NCBI RefSeq assembly: GCF_001625215.2
Contig: NC_030384.2
Span: 25,904,527-25,968,526, forward strand
DNA: 64,000 bases
Origin: Daucus carota subsp. sativus
Lineage: Eukaryota > Streptophyta > Magnoliopsida > Apiales > Apiaceae
Direction of reading: 5' to 3'
Shown: one piece after another, positions 11,644-23,455 of the stretch
Numbering within the stretch: position 1 is the stretch's first letter
Layout of the letters: every line of letters starts with the position of its first letter
Program-made: the position numbers and the translations under genes
Notes under the pieces: model-generated
Databases searched by the model: none
Seen by the model: the letters and a program-made list of their open reading frames with translations, nothing else
What the model was told of the DNA's origin: nothing

Positions 11644-12138
11644 TTGCCCCTTTGAGACATGAAAGAAGAGAACAAACATTGGTTGCGGCAGCTAGAGCCA
11701 CCTGCCAGCTTGTTATGTCAGTATATTTCCCTTGTATATTCTAAAACATATCTCAATAGGAGTATCTGATTATGTGTAACCTCTACCCGTAGTATTCCAT
11801 GGTCTAACTGATTGGTTCTATAATATAATCTACATGTACTCATTTTTTGTGGGCATGCTATGCTTAAAAATCTGGCTTCCCATTCAATAAGCTTTCTGTT
11901 GATCAGTTGTTATCTTTTGATGATGCATTTAATAGTCCTAAACAGTGAAAATTTGATTATATACGAGAAAAAATCCATCATGCTTCAATAATATCGTTGT
12001 AGACATATGGATGGAAACCGTAGAAAACGACCTGATTGGATGAAAAGAGAGATTAACAGGCTGTTAGGACCCAGATATGGGTTAGATTGTAAAGTTTTAG
12101 TGAAGCACAGATGTGAAGGCCTAAGGGAGATGTATTAG
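11644..12138 (+). pseudogene. Two unrecognised exon-like segments
   Basis: Segment 11644-11716 follows a good acceptor (TGTTTCACAG) and reads in one frame APLRHERREQTLVAAARATC. It can join through a GTCAGT donor to 12003-12138, which follows TTGTAG and reads MDGNRRKRPDWMKREINRLL, then GPRYGLDCKVLVKHRCEGLR and a TAG. The composition (charged, no low complexity) looks like real protein, but I recognise no family and find no upstream exon or start. It may be the tail of a broken gene, an alternative 3' exon set of the dehydratase locus, or chance. Labelled pseudogene for lack of a start. Confidence 0.3.
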
Positions 12139-14287
12139 GGTTGTGTTTGCGATGAACATAGACGTATAAAATGGGACTGTGATTTGACAAGCATTGTATC
12201 TCTTCAGGATCACCCAGACCTGTATTTACATTTGCTACTGTTATGCAGTCTCCTCTACTGTTCATGTGGGGAACAAGAAGATGATATATCAATTGAATCT
12301 CTCCTTTGGCTTGTTGCATAATTGCATCCATTCATGGGATTTAATCAAACCCCATGTCTACAGATTAGTATATTTTCACCATTACAATTCTGAAAATGCA
12401 TCGCATGAACGCAGTGATGACATAGTAAAAGGCCCCGTGTTCTTGTATGACAGTGCCATTGTGGTGTGAATTTCCATCATTGTATTATAAGTTGAACTTG
12501 AAGCAGTTGCACAAACGGACTCATGATATTCAACGTACAATGTTACCTATCCGGGAAAGGCACATAGTATTTAGCAAAAGGAAAAGGGAAATGAAGTAGT
12601 TAATTGCATGTTACTGATCTTATTAATACATGGTTAATTGCTTCTTGATGATCTAATTGGTATAGTATAATTATTATCCTGGGAATTTCAAAGCTTAAAT
12701 AGTAGAATATAATTGCTGGATGTCCCATAAGCGTTTTTGTTTGCTGGATAATTTAATTTTAAACTTTTGATACGTATACAAGAGAGTTATAGTATCATCC
12801 AATTTGAAACTAATAATATGTTACTAGTATTCGAATAGTAGATATGGTTACATGAAAGGTAAAAATTGTAAGAACATCTTTATTGTTGGATGTCCCCATC
12901 TTCAATTGAATTTGGCTATGAGCAAATTAAATTTGTACGATATTATTTAAAAATTTTGCTGAACCTGTGTTCTATCTTATTTCAGTGATATTGATGGACT
13001 ATAATTTAGATATAACATGTTATTATTATTTCAAATTATTATAAATATAATATATTGTTTTAATATGTTAATTGATGACGTGACCTTCATTACATATCTA
13101 TAATGATCTGACAAATATAGTTATTCATAGAAATTTGGCTAAAATTACAGGCAATTTGAGAATATAGTTGGAGTGTGATATTTTTTATGAAATTATCAAT
13201 ATTTTTTGTTTTTGATATGTCAAACTCATTTTTTAGGTAAAAAATTTTCACAGTTGGAATTGCTGTAAGACATTATATAAATTTACAGAATGTGTAAAAG
13301 TAACTCCAATCATGAAAACCCTTCATCTATTACCATATTAGAATAATAAACCTTATTTAGAGCAACACCAACTGTGATTTGTGAAATTTTTTTACCTAAA
13401 AAACGAGTTGTCATAGCAAAATTAAAAAATATAGATAATCTCTTGAAATTATCACATTCAAACCATACTTTCTTCTTATCAATAATCATAGTCCATCTCT
13501 TATATATGACTATATTTATCGCGTGTAAAAAATTTGTAAGAAATTTATGTTTCATTTATTACATATAGAATTGATATATTCTATTGTTAACAACTTAAAA
13601 TATTAATAATATACTATTTTTAAATTAAAATCAACTAATATAACCGATATCATCGAAGCACCATGTCTTTCATTTTCAGCAAATTTTGCATAATTGCTTA
13701 CGGATCTAATTTAACTCACGATTACGGTCACCCCCATTCAACATGCTCTTGTAACACTTTGAAACAATAACAACATACCATTTGAAAATTGTCAATCAAT
13801 ATAATCAAAATAAAATATATATATATAAATTCGACAAATCTTGCACGTCCATTTTAACCAATATTTTTAACCAACGTCTGTGATGCTCTGATAGCACAGA
13901 ATCTCAGTGACAAATAAAAAGAAACCATAACCAAATCCAATCACCCAAAATTCCCTATCAATAGAGTAATGATCTATATGATCACCTCATGATTATGAGA
14001 GAGACACTGCCAAAATATTTCTGCATGAAAATCTTTCTAATTTTTCTGTTCATATTTATTTTCTTGTTGGCATAAAAGCAAAAGACAAATGTTAGGGAAA
14101 TGTCTTAGTTTGTTGGAAATTCTTTACATACGCACTATACAAAGATTTCAAAAATGGGAAGTAGCTAGATTCCAAAATTACTTCTGCTCTATGTGGGGAC
14201 GCTGGACTGTCTTTCTTTGTCTTATACTCACCATGTTATATCCATAAAAACCTTCTCTTTAAACTCCCCCTCTTGGCCCTTCATCTT
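12139..14287. other. AT-rich intergenic DNA with a foldback
   Basis: No supported gene. The most structured part is an imperfect inverted repeat at 13198-13440. The stretch just before 14288 is presumably the promoter of the DUF1635 gene. Confidence 0.5.
13198..13440. repeat. Imperfect inverted repeat, possible MITE remnant
   Basis: Arms of about 45 bases pair: TTTTTTAGGTAAAAAATTTT and CACAGTTGG at 13230-13256 face CCAACTGTG and AAATTTTTTTACC at 13367-13396. Phrases like AGAGCAACACCAACTGTG recall hAT/Harbinger MITE ends, but I cannot define a target duplication. Confidence 0.5.
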
Positions 14288-15777
14288 ATGAGCAACAAAA
14301 TGGAAAATATGGATTGCTTGTGGACTTATCAAGAGGTGGGTTTATACCATGCATGTGATTTTTTCATCTTGTCATTATATCACAATTTCATGTTTACAGA
14401 TTACTGTTTTGTAAATTTTTGCAGGAAATTGCAAGTATTTATAAATGTTGACATGAATGCATGAATCTTTTCTCAAAAAAATGATAAATTATGTGTAATA
14501 AGTAGGGTTTGTGTGTGTTATTCCTACACTTAAATCTTGAAAATTGAGTATTTTATTATTTTATCCATTCCTGTTAGGATTGAACAAAGTTATTTATCGA
14601 AAATTCATGTATTAAGAGGTGTTCGAGAAAATAGGACACGATCCACGTAAAGATTTGAGGAGAACTGATAACTTTCAGTTAGTATCTGTTTATATAATGT
14701 CTGTTGGGTCTTGCCTGGTAGACTACACTTGTCCCTCTGAATATAACCATACAGTATTTTTTCGATTCTGCATGTCCCCATTCTAGTCCTGACTTGGTGT
14801 TAGTTTTGCACTAAACGAGATTATGTGTATTACATAAACTAATCATTGATGTGTTCGTTTTGTAGAGCAATGATGATCTGAAGCAGCAGCTCTTGTACAA
14901 AAGTATTGAACTTGAATCTGTAAAAGCAGAAGCAGAGAAGCAAATGAAAATACACAAGGCATATGAGAAACAAACACTCCAATCACTCAATATGGTTATA
15001 CAAGAAAGAGATGAGGCCAGAGCACAGCTCTGCTGGCTACTCAACAAGCTCATCGCTTCAAATTACATGACTCCCAGTACTGAATTCTTCACTATAGCTC
15101 CCCCTCAACTGCCACCTGAGTGCCCCTTTGCGAACCCCATGAGACCAATTTTAAGTACAACTGAATCCAACAGTTTCTCTGGACTATACAGTTATCATTC
15201 TCAGGATTCTTCCCCAGTTAGCTCAGTTTTTGAACCTGTCTCCTCCTCGGAACTTTCAGGCACCTATGCTGGAGCTTTAAGTAACAAAATGGCATTTGTC
15301 AATCAACACATTGTTCAAGACTATAATGGCATAAGTCCAACCTCTGTTCCTCATTCAGGAGCTTCGAAAATTGATCAATATATTGATCATCTTGTCAGTG
15401 GAAAAACTCTGCCTCAGAAGGGAAAGCTCTCCCAGTCTGTGCTGGATGCTGGACCATTGCTTGAGACGCTTCTTGTAGCAGGGCCAGTCCCTAAGTGGCG
15501 TAATCCTCCCCCTCTTGACACCTTGAATATTCCTCCTTTTACTGGCAAAGGTGGTCATGTCAAAAATTTCAATCAAAAGCCAACTGAACTTCTCCATGCC
15601 TCTCCTCAGAATACCCGATCATACGTTGAGATGCATTCAGGGTCCCAAATTACATCTAATGCAGTGCTACAGTCTCAAGACGTGGCTTCAGGATCGTGTT
15701 TTGGCATTGGAAAGGATATGTCAAGTGCTCAAGGAAACGATTCTCTAACAGCTGGCAAAAGACAAAGGTTCCTTTGA
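14288..15777 (+). CDS. DUF1635 protein of unknown function
   Basis: Two exons, 14288-14335 and 14866-15777, give 319 residues. The N-terminal 60 residues match the plant DUF1635 pattern: short MSNKMENMDCLWTYQE, then NDDLKQQLLYKSIELESVK, a coiled-coil stretch rich in Glu and Lys, and MVIQERDEARAQLCWLLNKL. The rest is Ser/Pro-rich and probably disordered, with a conserved-looking GKTLPQKGKLSQSVLDAGPL, LLVAGPVPKWRNPPPLD, and a basic tail AGKRQRFL. No signal peptide or membrane helix. The molecular role is not known; the coiled coil suggests oligomerisation and the KRQR tail could be a nuclear signal. The start was chosen as the first in-frame ATG before the donor; a second Met at 14300 is equally possible. 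Confidence 0.85.
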
Positions 15778-16328
15778 TTTTGCAAGATAGAAATGTTCAC
15801 ATTTCTTTGGTTTGAACAGTAGATATTTGTTCTGATGGTTAAAGACTGTAAAGTGATCATGGTTCTTCCTGTTTTAAATGGCATGGCCTTTTAAGTTGAA
15901 TTGTTCATTTTTAACTCCATCATCAAGATTAATCTTCTATTAGCAAGATTCTTGTTTTTTTTTTTATATAAATTAAAAAGTAATCACTACACGTACTGAG
16001 ATATACCTAAATGATTAGCAGGAACACAATAACAACGAAGTAACTGATTCCTCTTCAACAGCTAGCTTTTGTTCAAGTGTAACTGTCCCCTTGTGCAGTC
16101 ACTGTACAGGTCTTGTTCATTGACAAAAGGGCGTAGATCACAATGAAAATAGTCATTAGGACAGGTAACAATTTGTCTATATCTGCATTACTTGATATCA
16201 TCGACTCATTGCTTACATATCTTAAGCTATTGACAGACATCATAGTTTTGATCTTCAGATGGAAAACTTGCTTCTTGATATTGTGATCATATCTTAATGT
16301 TTAAGTGAAATCTCAGATATTTTCTAGT
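15778..16328. other. Intergenic DNA between DUF1635 and ATL genes
   Basis: Contains the DUF1635 3' UTR and presumably the ATL promoter. A T-rich run lies at about 15955-15965. No other feature seen. Confidence 0.5.
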
Positions 16329-16925
16329 ATGTCTCCAGCTCCAACCCCATCTCCGAGCTTCCAAAATTCACACTGGGATCCATTAGTTATAGCCTTGGTA
16401 GGTGGATTTTGTAGTCTTTTTATAATAGTAAGTTATCACCAGATACTCAATCGAAACTGCTGCAGAATTCAAGCAGTAGCATCATATATGTCCAGAAACC
16501 GAGCTCAAAGGCGTCGGATAAATGAGGAAAACCATGAGGATCCCTCATTACAATTTCAGAGCCAAGGACTGGACTCCTACATTGCCAACTCTCTGCCAAC
16601 AGTCCAGTTCAAAAAAATGAATGATGCAGAGATGACTGAAAAAACAACAGAGTGTGCAGTTTGCTTGGGTGAATTTGAAGAAGGCGATTGGATAAAACAT
16701 CTACCAAATTGTTGTCATGTTTTTCACGTTTCTTGCATCGACATATGGTTTCAGACTCACTCAAGCTGCCCACTGTGTAGAGCTCATGTATTTGATTTTG
16801 ACCAATCTTGTGACTTGTTGGGACATCTGTCAAGGGAAGATTCTGCTGAAGATCAGTCATCTGTTCGTGAAATGCTTCGTATGCATGTCCTCCAGAGTCC
16901 TTCAATTAGACTTCAGATAGATTGA
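16329..16925 (+). CDS. ATL-type RING-H2 E3 ubiquitin ligase
   Basis: Intronless gene for 198 residues with the ATL layout. A short Pro/Ser-rich N-terminus is followed by one membrane helix at about residues 18-38 (DPLVIALVGGFCSLFIIVSY), a basic region, the GLD box (GLDSYIANSLPTVQFK), and a RING-H2 domain at about residues 105-150. The RING spacing is C-x2-C-x15-C-x-H-x2-H-x2-C-x10-C-x2-C, with the usual Trp before the last Cys pair (IDIWFQTHSSCPLC). All eight zinc ligands are present. ATLs are membrane-anchored E3 ligases acting in stress, hormone and trafficking pathways; the substrate cannot be told from sequence. The first in-frame ATG was chosen. I do not recall an ATL gene at this position of the Arabidopsis block, so it may be an insertion here or a loss there. 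Confidence 0.9.
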   Translation: MSPAPTPSPSFQNSHWDPLVIALVGGFCSLFIIVSYHQILNRNCCRIQAVASYMSRNRAQRRRINEENHEDPSLQFQSQGLDSYIANSLPTVQFKKMNDAEMTEKTTECAVCLGEFEEGDWIKHLPNCCHVFHVSCIDIWFQTHSSCPLCRAHVFDFDQSCDLLGHLSREDSAEDQSSVREMLRMHVLQSPSIRLQID

Positions 16926-17819
16926 AACTTAGGTTGTTTCATCAAATTTGATAGGTATATTTGTTGTTTAATTTAGCAGAGGCTATTTGCATAGCGTAAG
17001 CAGAATCTACAACGATAACAGCTTGAGCCTCTAGAATTTTGTTGAAGATATCAGTTCCTTGAAGGGAACAATGCAAAAGGATTACAAGCTTCTTTAGCCT
17101 CACACAACCAGTAAGACTCCTTAATGCATAAGAGAAAGGATGATGACCCGCTTCTCCCTAAACGATCTAGAGTACTGGCACAAGTCCCGCCTCTCCCTAA
17201 ACGATCTAGAGTACTGGCACAAGTCTTACCTGAATTTAGTATTAAGAACCTAATTTCCTTCTATCTGTGCTGAGAAAAGCTTATCATATATTATTCGTAT
17301 ACTCATGTACGTGTTCCAATTTCACTAAGACAATCTCAGTCACTGTATGAAGATTTCCAGACTGCACAATATCAAGTTCTGGTAGAAGAACCAGGCCAGT
17401 TGTCCAATGCTTCCAGATGGGGTTTGCAAAGCTAGAGAAAAGCAAATTTGCATGTAATATCAAATTAGTACATGTACAGAGAATTTGGACTAGGTGCGAC
17501 GAGGGCAGTTGAGTGCTGTCCCTGTTATGGATTATTTCACATCAAACTGAAGTGGAAGTCCGAATTCTGATTAATTTTGTGTGACGAGAAAACAAAAATT
17601 AGTCAGTCAAGGAAAAGGAAACCCCTTTTTGTATGTATACATGTCAAATTGAAGGTTTTCTATGTACAGTAAGTTCTTCAGACAATTGCTTTCTGTACCT
17701 GCAATTTTGTAAAAATTTTAAACAATGAAAAAATATGACAAACAAGCACATGACTTGAAGCTGTTCATGGAGAACAAGGAACATCTAACTTTCCTCACCA
17801 AGTATCATTCAGCATTTGG
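16926..17819. other. Intergenic DNA between convergent ATL and RIBA genes
   Basis: The flanking genes converge here, so this holds both 3' ends. The only structure is a 39-bp tandem duplication at 17153-17225. Confidence 0.5.
17153..17225. repeat. 39-bp tandem duplication
   Basis: Two adjacent copies (17153-17191, 17192-17225) share TCTCCCTAAACGATCTAGAG and then TACTGGCACAAGTC without a mismatch in the overlap. Recent slippage or unequal exchange. Confidence 0.85.
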
Positions 17820-20168
17820 TCATCCCTTTATATCATTTTTATCTCGACTTATTAGTGGTCCTTGGATATCAGATCCATATATATGCCCCATCTTTGTTCG
17901 CTTTGTTTCCAAATACCTCTTGTTTTCTTCTGTAATAGGTGTCATGACTGGAACACGCCCAACAGCCGCCAAACCATAGCCTTTCAGACCAGTAAACTTT
18001 GCTGGATTGTTAGTCATTAGGCGCATGGTATGAACACCTATATCCCTTAGCATCTGTAGAATAATAATGACCAAAAGTGAATACGATTAAAAACAAATGA
18101 TATAGATGAAAAGAGTAAAAGGTGAACTAGATAAAGCTATGGCTTCCTATCAGGCACATTCTATTCCTCTGTCAGTGATATGAGAAATCTGATATTATTC
18201 TTAGTCGTTATGCTCTGTGCTTACTTTCTAATAATACTAGCGTTTATGAATAATTGTCTTTTAACTCTTAGAGATAGCTAAACCAGACATACCTGAGCCC
18301 CAATTCCATAGTCACGCGCATCAGCTGCAAATCCAAGCTCTAGATTAGCCTCAACAGTATCATGACCTTGATCTTGCAAATTGTATGCCTCAAGTTTGTG
18401 ACCAAGGCCAATTCCTCGCCCTTCATGCCCTCGTAGATAGACAACAACTCCTCTCCCTGCCTGCTCTATAATTTGCATTGCCAAGTCTAACTGGTTTCCA
18501 CAATCACACCTAGCCGAACCAAATATATCACCGGTCAAGCATTCTGAGTGAACTCTGACGAGAACGTCTTGTCCATTGTCAATGTTCCCCTGTGATTATA
18601 AAATTGAGTAGTCAGCAGATATTTCCAAACCAAAGTCTAATGCAAACTGAGCATTACCTTCACAAGAACGATATGTTCTATCCCATCTAGCTTTGAACGA
18701 TAGGCGTATGCTTCAAATAAACCCCATTTAGTTGGCAAACTTGAAACAGAAGTTCTTTCAACTAGTTTTTCCCTCTTTCTTCTATACCTACAATTAAACA
18801 AGTGCAATGTAATCAATTTAATTGCAGTGCTATCGGATTATATATATATATTTAGTACCTAGGTGTAACATCTGATTACTTAGTGTAGACAATCAAAGGA
18901 TGGCTTGAACATGACAAGATAATGTCTGACTTAATTTATGGGTAATCATATCTATAACAACAGTTTACCTGATTAAATCACTGATTGTGACAATTGGTAT
19001 GCTGTGCTCTGATGCTAACTTCCGTAAATTTGTCAAAGAAGACACAGATCCATCCTCGGCATCAACAATATCTGAAAGTACAGAAACTGAATGCAGCCCA
19101 GCCAGCATGACTAGATCTACTGAGGCCTCAGTGTGACCAGCTCTTGTAAGAACCCCACCATTTCTGTATTTAAGAGGAAACACGAGACCCGGCCTTCTAA
19201 AATCCTCAGCTCTCGAATCAGGAGATGAGATTCTTAAAATTGTTTTTGCTCTGTCTGAAGCAGATACTCCACTTGACGTGCCATATTTTGCATCCTAATC
19301 CAGGTGAAAAAAAGCATATAAACTAGTAATTGTCAAATTTCTGGAGGATACATCTCGTAACTGACAAGGCTAAAATAAAACCATTTAAATTCACAAATTT
19401 TGTAGCATTGTTTATAAGAAAATCATTGATGCTCCACAAACATGCTACTGTGGCCAATAAAATTACCACTGAGACTGTGAAGAAGGGAGCAGAAACATCA
19501 TCTTCATTTTCAGGTGACATTAGAGGGATGTTTAGTCGCTCTAAATCCTCGCCTTTCATTCCAACCGATACAATTCCTGAACCATGTTTAACCATAAAAG
19601 CCACATTTTTTGGACTTGCTTGGGATGCTGCCATCACAAGGCTTCCTTCAGCTTCCTCATTTTCATCGCGCACAACTATCACAAACTAACACCACAGGCA
19701 AAATAGCATTTTAACAGAAAATCAAAATTCAAACATAAAGATCAAAATATTTTAATAGCAAGTCACAGATCACAGTAGTACAAATTAACAGTTCCAGTGT
19801 TACAAATCATGATTATTTACCTTTCCCTGACGCAACGAAGAAAGAGCCTGTTCAACAGAAGAGAAGCCTTGAGAAGGACAATCAGGATCACCATGAGCAT
19901 CACTAACAAAAAAATCAATGGTTTCCGGGGTGATCTCAGCATCCAGTAATGTCCCAAAAGTTGTTACAGAACCAGCTGAGTCGTCGAAAACTGAGCCATT
20001 TTCAGTGCCTTTGAGAGGACTGTTTTCAGACACTCCAACTGCACAACAACTGAAACTAGTGGCCATGTTCCTGTAAACTCCAATTCTAGTACCATTATGC
20101 GCTTGCTTAACCCTGATCATACAAAAATTATGAGGAAATAATGAGTGCTGAAGATAAAGAGAATCCAT
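17820..20168 (-). CDS. RIBA3: Riboflavin biosynthesis protein, RIBA3-like (active-looking GTP cyclohydrolase II, degenerate DHBP synthase half)
   Basis: Six exons on the minus strand (20168-19821, 19685-19467, 19294-18969, 18787-18658, 18589-18293, 18053-17820) join in phase to 517 residues. The first 45 residues are basic and Ser-rich, fitting a plastid transit peptide. The DHBP synthase half starts [20 protein letters not shown], where active enzymes have an acidic DDEDRENEGD loop, and RPGLVFPL replaces [17 protein letters not shown] is kept. The GTP cyclohydrolase II half is intact: zinc ligands in [37 protein letters not shown], then [14 protein letters not shown] and [10 protein letters not shown]. 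Plant RIBA3 proteins are known to have lost DHBP synthase activity, which fits. It would make the GTP-derived pyrimidine precursor in plastids and needs another RIBA for the other branch. Confidence 0.92.
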
Positions 20169-21730
20169 GCACAAAGTTGTTTAGAACAGAGTTTGGATTG
20201 CTTTGTCTTTTACCATTTAGAAAGGTTTCTTGGTTTTGCAAGTAACATGGCCTTTCAAGAAAAAAAGGGAACCTCTTGTTTTGGATCAGTCTATAAATCT
20301 ATTTTTCTATTCAATATTCATTGGTCATTTCTTGTATATATTCAAGTATAAGCCATTTAAATAATTCTATTGCTTTTTACAATTCTCCATAATTAACTGC
20401 TATCAAAATTTTGAAACCAATTCTTTTTAGATAACTTGACATACAAAAATAACAAGACAGACATGGCAAAAGCATAGTCGAGTTCTCTTCGAGGTATTAT
20501 TGGGCTATCAAGATAACATAATTTCCATTCCTATCTCAGAGCATCTACGATCATAAAATTGGTTATAATTAGATATGCAATAAGAATATTACACATCATT
20601 TATTATCATATTAAACTGGTGTATTTTAAGTTTCTTTTTCTTTTTAATTTTTTTAAACCAGGCTAATCTGTACTATATTATAATAATTATAATAATAAAC
20701 TAAAGGGAAGATGATTTGTATTAGTAAGATTTGGTCACATAAAATTGGTCAATACTAAATTATCATTTTTATGTTTTAAGAAAAATGAATATAAATAATA
20801 ATTTAAACTATCAAAGACAGATCAACATGTTATAATGAGGTGAATATTATTTATTCAAATTTTAATTTTTTACATAATCTACCATGCACTACAAAACAGA
20901 GTTTGAGGCTATACAAATCAATAATCAAATGAACAATGCTAATGCATTAATATTAACAATATTAATCCACGTGCAATGCAAAGAATTTAAGGTTATACAA
21001 ATTAAGAACCAAGTGAATATGCTAATGCATAAATGTAAAATAGCACTCCTGACTCGCAATAAAGAAATGTAGTATATATCAATGGTAGATATGTAACATT
21101 TTTTATTTGCGAAGATTTTAGTATTATTATGTTGGCTAGATTTTGGGCAACTTACAAGATATTCCATCTATCTCATTTAATTTTCATTATTTGACCCATA
21201 TTTTAATATTTTTATAAAATACAATTTTATAACTTATTGTTAAGATTTTCCTTCCTTGAATAAAAATTTTAAAGTTAAATTTTTATTCAGAAGAATTATT
21301 GGAAATTAGTGAGGAGTTTAGCTGGGAGTTACGGTGTGGAGAAAGTTTGTAAATTTCAATAATGGAGAAAGCGGAAAAAGCCGTGAATCTTCAATTGGAC
21401 TAGGTTGAAGTCATTTTTTTTTTTAAATATGAATATCATATATTTCGTTCATACTTTAGATAAAAAAAATTGATTTCAAAACTAAACAAATTTAAATAAA
21501 ATATGTGATTTTTTGTTGGGTCAAATTTTAAAAATTAGTTTAATTTGTATTAGATGTACGGTTCTAAGCCTATATTGCCCAGACGATAGCCTTCTCGCCG
21601 GTCACTGAAGGCAGCCAGTATCTTGGCATTAGCTGTCACTTAATGTGATGTTCAAGAGAGCACTGTCTGTTGTCCCAGACATATGGGTTGTTATTTGTAA
21701 AGGGTATATAAATATAAAATGTGATGTCTA
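20169..21730. other. RIBA upstream region and AT-rich intergenic DNA
   Basis: The first few hundred bases are the RIBA promoter side. Two related phrases (GGCTATACAAATCAATAATC and GGTTATACAAATTAAGAACC) at about 20910 and 20992 show a short degenerate direct repeat. A GC-richer island at 21570-21690 with CTTCTCGCCGGTCACTGAAG looks like a retroposed fragment but I cannot name it. No gene. Confidence 0.4.
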
Positions 21731-21732
21731 AT

Positions 21733-22030
21733 GTTGTGTTTGGTTGGAGTAAATGTTTGTCGAAAAAATGGAATGAAAAAAAACTATATCATGGAAAATT
21801 GTTAAGAAATTTCATTTCATTCTCTATTCTATTACTTACATCATGTGTTAGATATTACACCCTTAATTTGAGATGAAATGTTGCATTTTCTCTTATCCTC
21901 AATTTCTTCTCAAATATCATCATACAAAGTTTGCACTCCCTCCAAAGTTTTTCAAAATTTTATTCTTATCTCTAATAATTTCAAGTATTTTTTATCTATT
22001 CTATTCCATTCTCTCCGACCAAATACAATA
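21733..22030. mobile_element. MITE with TTGTGTTTGGTTGGAG ends
   Basis: The left end TTGTGTTTGGTTGGAG and the right end CTCCGACCAAATACAA are near-perfect inverted repeats about 290 bp apart. This is a common layout for Tourist or hAT MITEs. A target duplication is not clear, so the superfamily stays open. Confidence 0.6.
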
Positions 22031-23355
22031 TAAGAAATTAATTTTAGGTTGATACTTGATAGCCTAAAGGACGAAGACGGATTCATCCGGGGCTGGTAGT
22101 TTATTTTCCGATTTGGGCCTTACATGGCCTTGTATCTTCTGTAGTTGTATTCCGGATTGAACTACTTTGATTGCAGTTTCTTCAGTCTAGGCCTGCCTCC
22201 ACGGATCCATTCTTCCGTAAATGTTCAGCTGAATGAAATTTCCAAAATTCTCAAATTCTGCCCGAATTGAAGCCCAATATCAATCACACGAATCAGTTTT
22301 TGGCCCATCTAGTGAAGTCCAAATTTACTTCATCTTATTTTTTGTATAAGCCATATTATATTATCATTACTCCATAAACAGGAGCTGGTTTTACACTCCA
22401 AAAGAAGAACAGCTCTGAGAAAATAACTAATAAGATTTCATTTAAGATTTAGCAGAAAAGTCCATACAAAATATTTCTAATTAATTTACTTCATCTTGTT
22501 TCATTTAAGAGTGGGAAATTCACAATGTACACTTGTGATTTTGGATGTTCTAAATGATAAAACAATAGTTTTGGCTTCCGGTTGGTATACTTATATGTAC
22601 AATTCTATACCATATCCTATCCGTCAGGTTCTGTTAAATAGACGTTAACTAATCTTAAATCAACTTTAATATAAAATCTAAAAACGAAAAAAATCTAAAA
22701 ATAAAAGAAATCTAAAAAGAATCACCGCCACTACTTACAGCCCCCCCAATCTCTCTGTCTAGGTAGCAACCCCCCTCATACCAGCAAAATCTCGGCCAAA
22801 CCGATGTACCCATAACTGTAGCGGCGTAGTCACACTCCGATTATCTCCACCGAGACTACATCTTGTCAGCGCCTGGAGGACACATTCACCGTCATCAAGC
22901 CTTCTCATCTGTTCTTAAACTCTCCATCCCCGATATATACTTCTATCACCACCAACCCAAGCTGTCGCGACGACCCAACCCGTTGCCCAATCACTACCCA
23001 AGTACAATCCCGAAATTCATTCTTATTCTTCCAAATTCTCTCTTCAACCCTTGACTTCAAGTCTTCAACAGTAGTCGTACACTTCCACAATGCGCCACCT
23101 CTTTAAACTCACTTCCCATACATATACATATACATGTGAACACATACTCTCATTTGTAAATCGACGTTGATTTCCTCTAAACCCTAATTTTGCTCGATGT
23201 TTATCCTCAAATTGACTCCTCAATCGTAATTTCTTTTACTATGATATAGAATGATACAATAATATAAGTGTAACAACTGAAACCAAAACTATTTGCATTC
23301 CCTTTAAGATTTTATTAACTAGAAAAGTTCAAACAAAATGCTTTTAATAAATTTT
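22031..23355. other. Intergenic DNA with a GC-richer, promoter-like patch
   Basis: At about 22730-23100 the composition rises to C-rich coding-like or leader-like sequence, followed by TCTAAACCCTAATTTT (a telo-box-like motif) at about 23176. No open frame with a recognisable domain follows. It may be a promoter or 5' leader fragment carried by a transposon or left from a lost gene. Confidence 0.35.
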
Positions 23356-23369
23356 TAAATAAACCCGTA

Positions 23370-23441
23370 TTTTTTTTAACATAGGAACCCGCAGCCGCTA
23401 CCCTTCGGTTGCACACCGGGTAAACGCACGAGTTCACGCAA
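23370..23441 (-). mobile_element. 72-bp SINE-like retroposed fragment with 14-bp target duplication
   Basis: The 14-base direct repeat TAAATAAACCCGTA flanks it at 23356-23369 and 23442-23455. The left side of the insert starts with a run of T, i.e. a poly(A) tail on the minus strand. The body holds GAACCCGCAGCCGCTACCC and CACCGGGTAAACGC, GC-rich words in AT-rich DNA. Target duplication plus poly(A) indicate target-primed reverse transcription of a truncated short element. Confidence 0.75.
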
Positions 23442-23455
23442 TAAATAAACCCGTA

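Noticed and set aside
12053-12469. Open frames on both strands near 12.1-12.5 kb
   Set aside because: No domain and partly antisense to the exon-like segment; not supportable as genes.
16305-16328. Longer start for the ATL protein
   Set aside because: The extra codons begin at GTG; the first ATG at 16329 gives the usual ATL N-terminus.
19330-19689. Plus-strand open frame of 119 residues
   Set aside because: It lies opposite RIBA exon 2 and its intron; a shadow of the real minus-strand gene.
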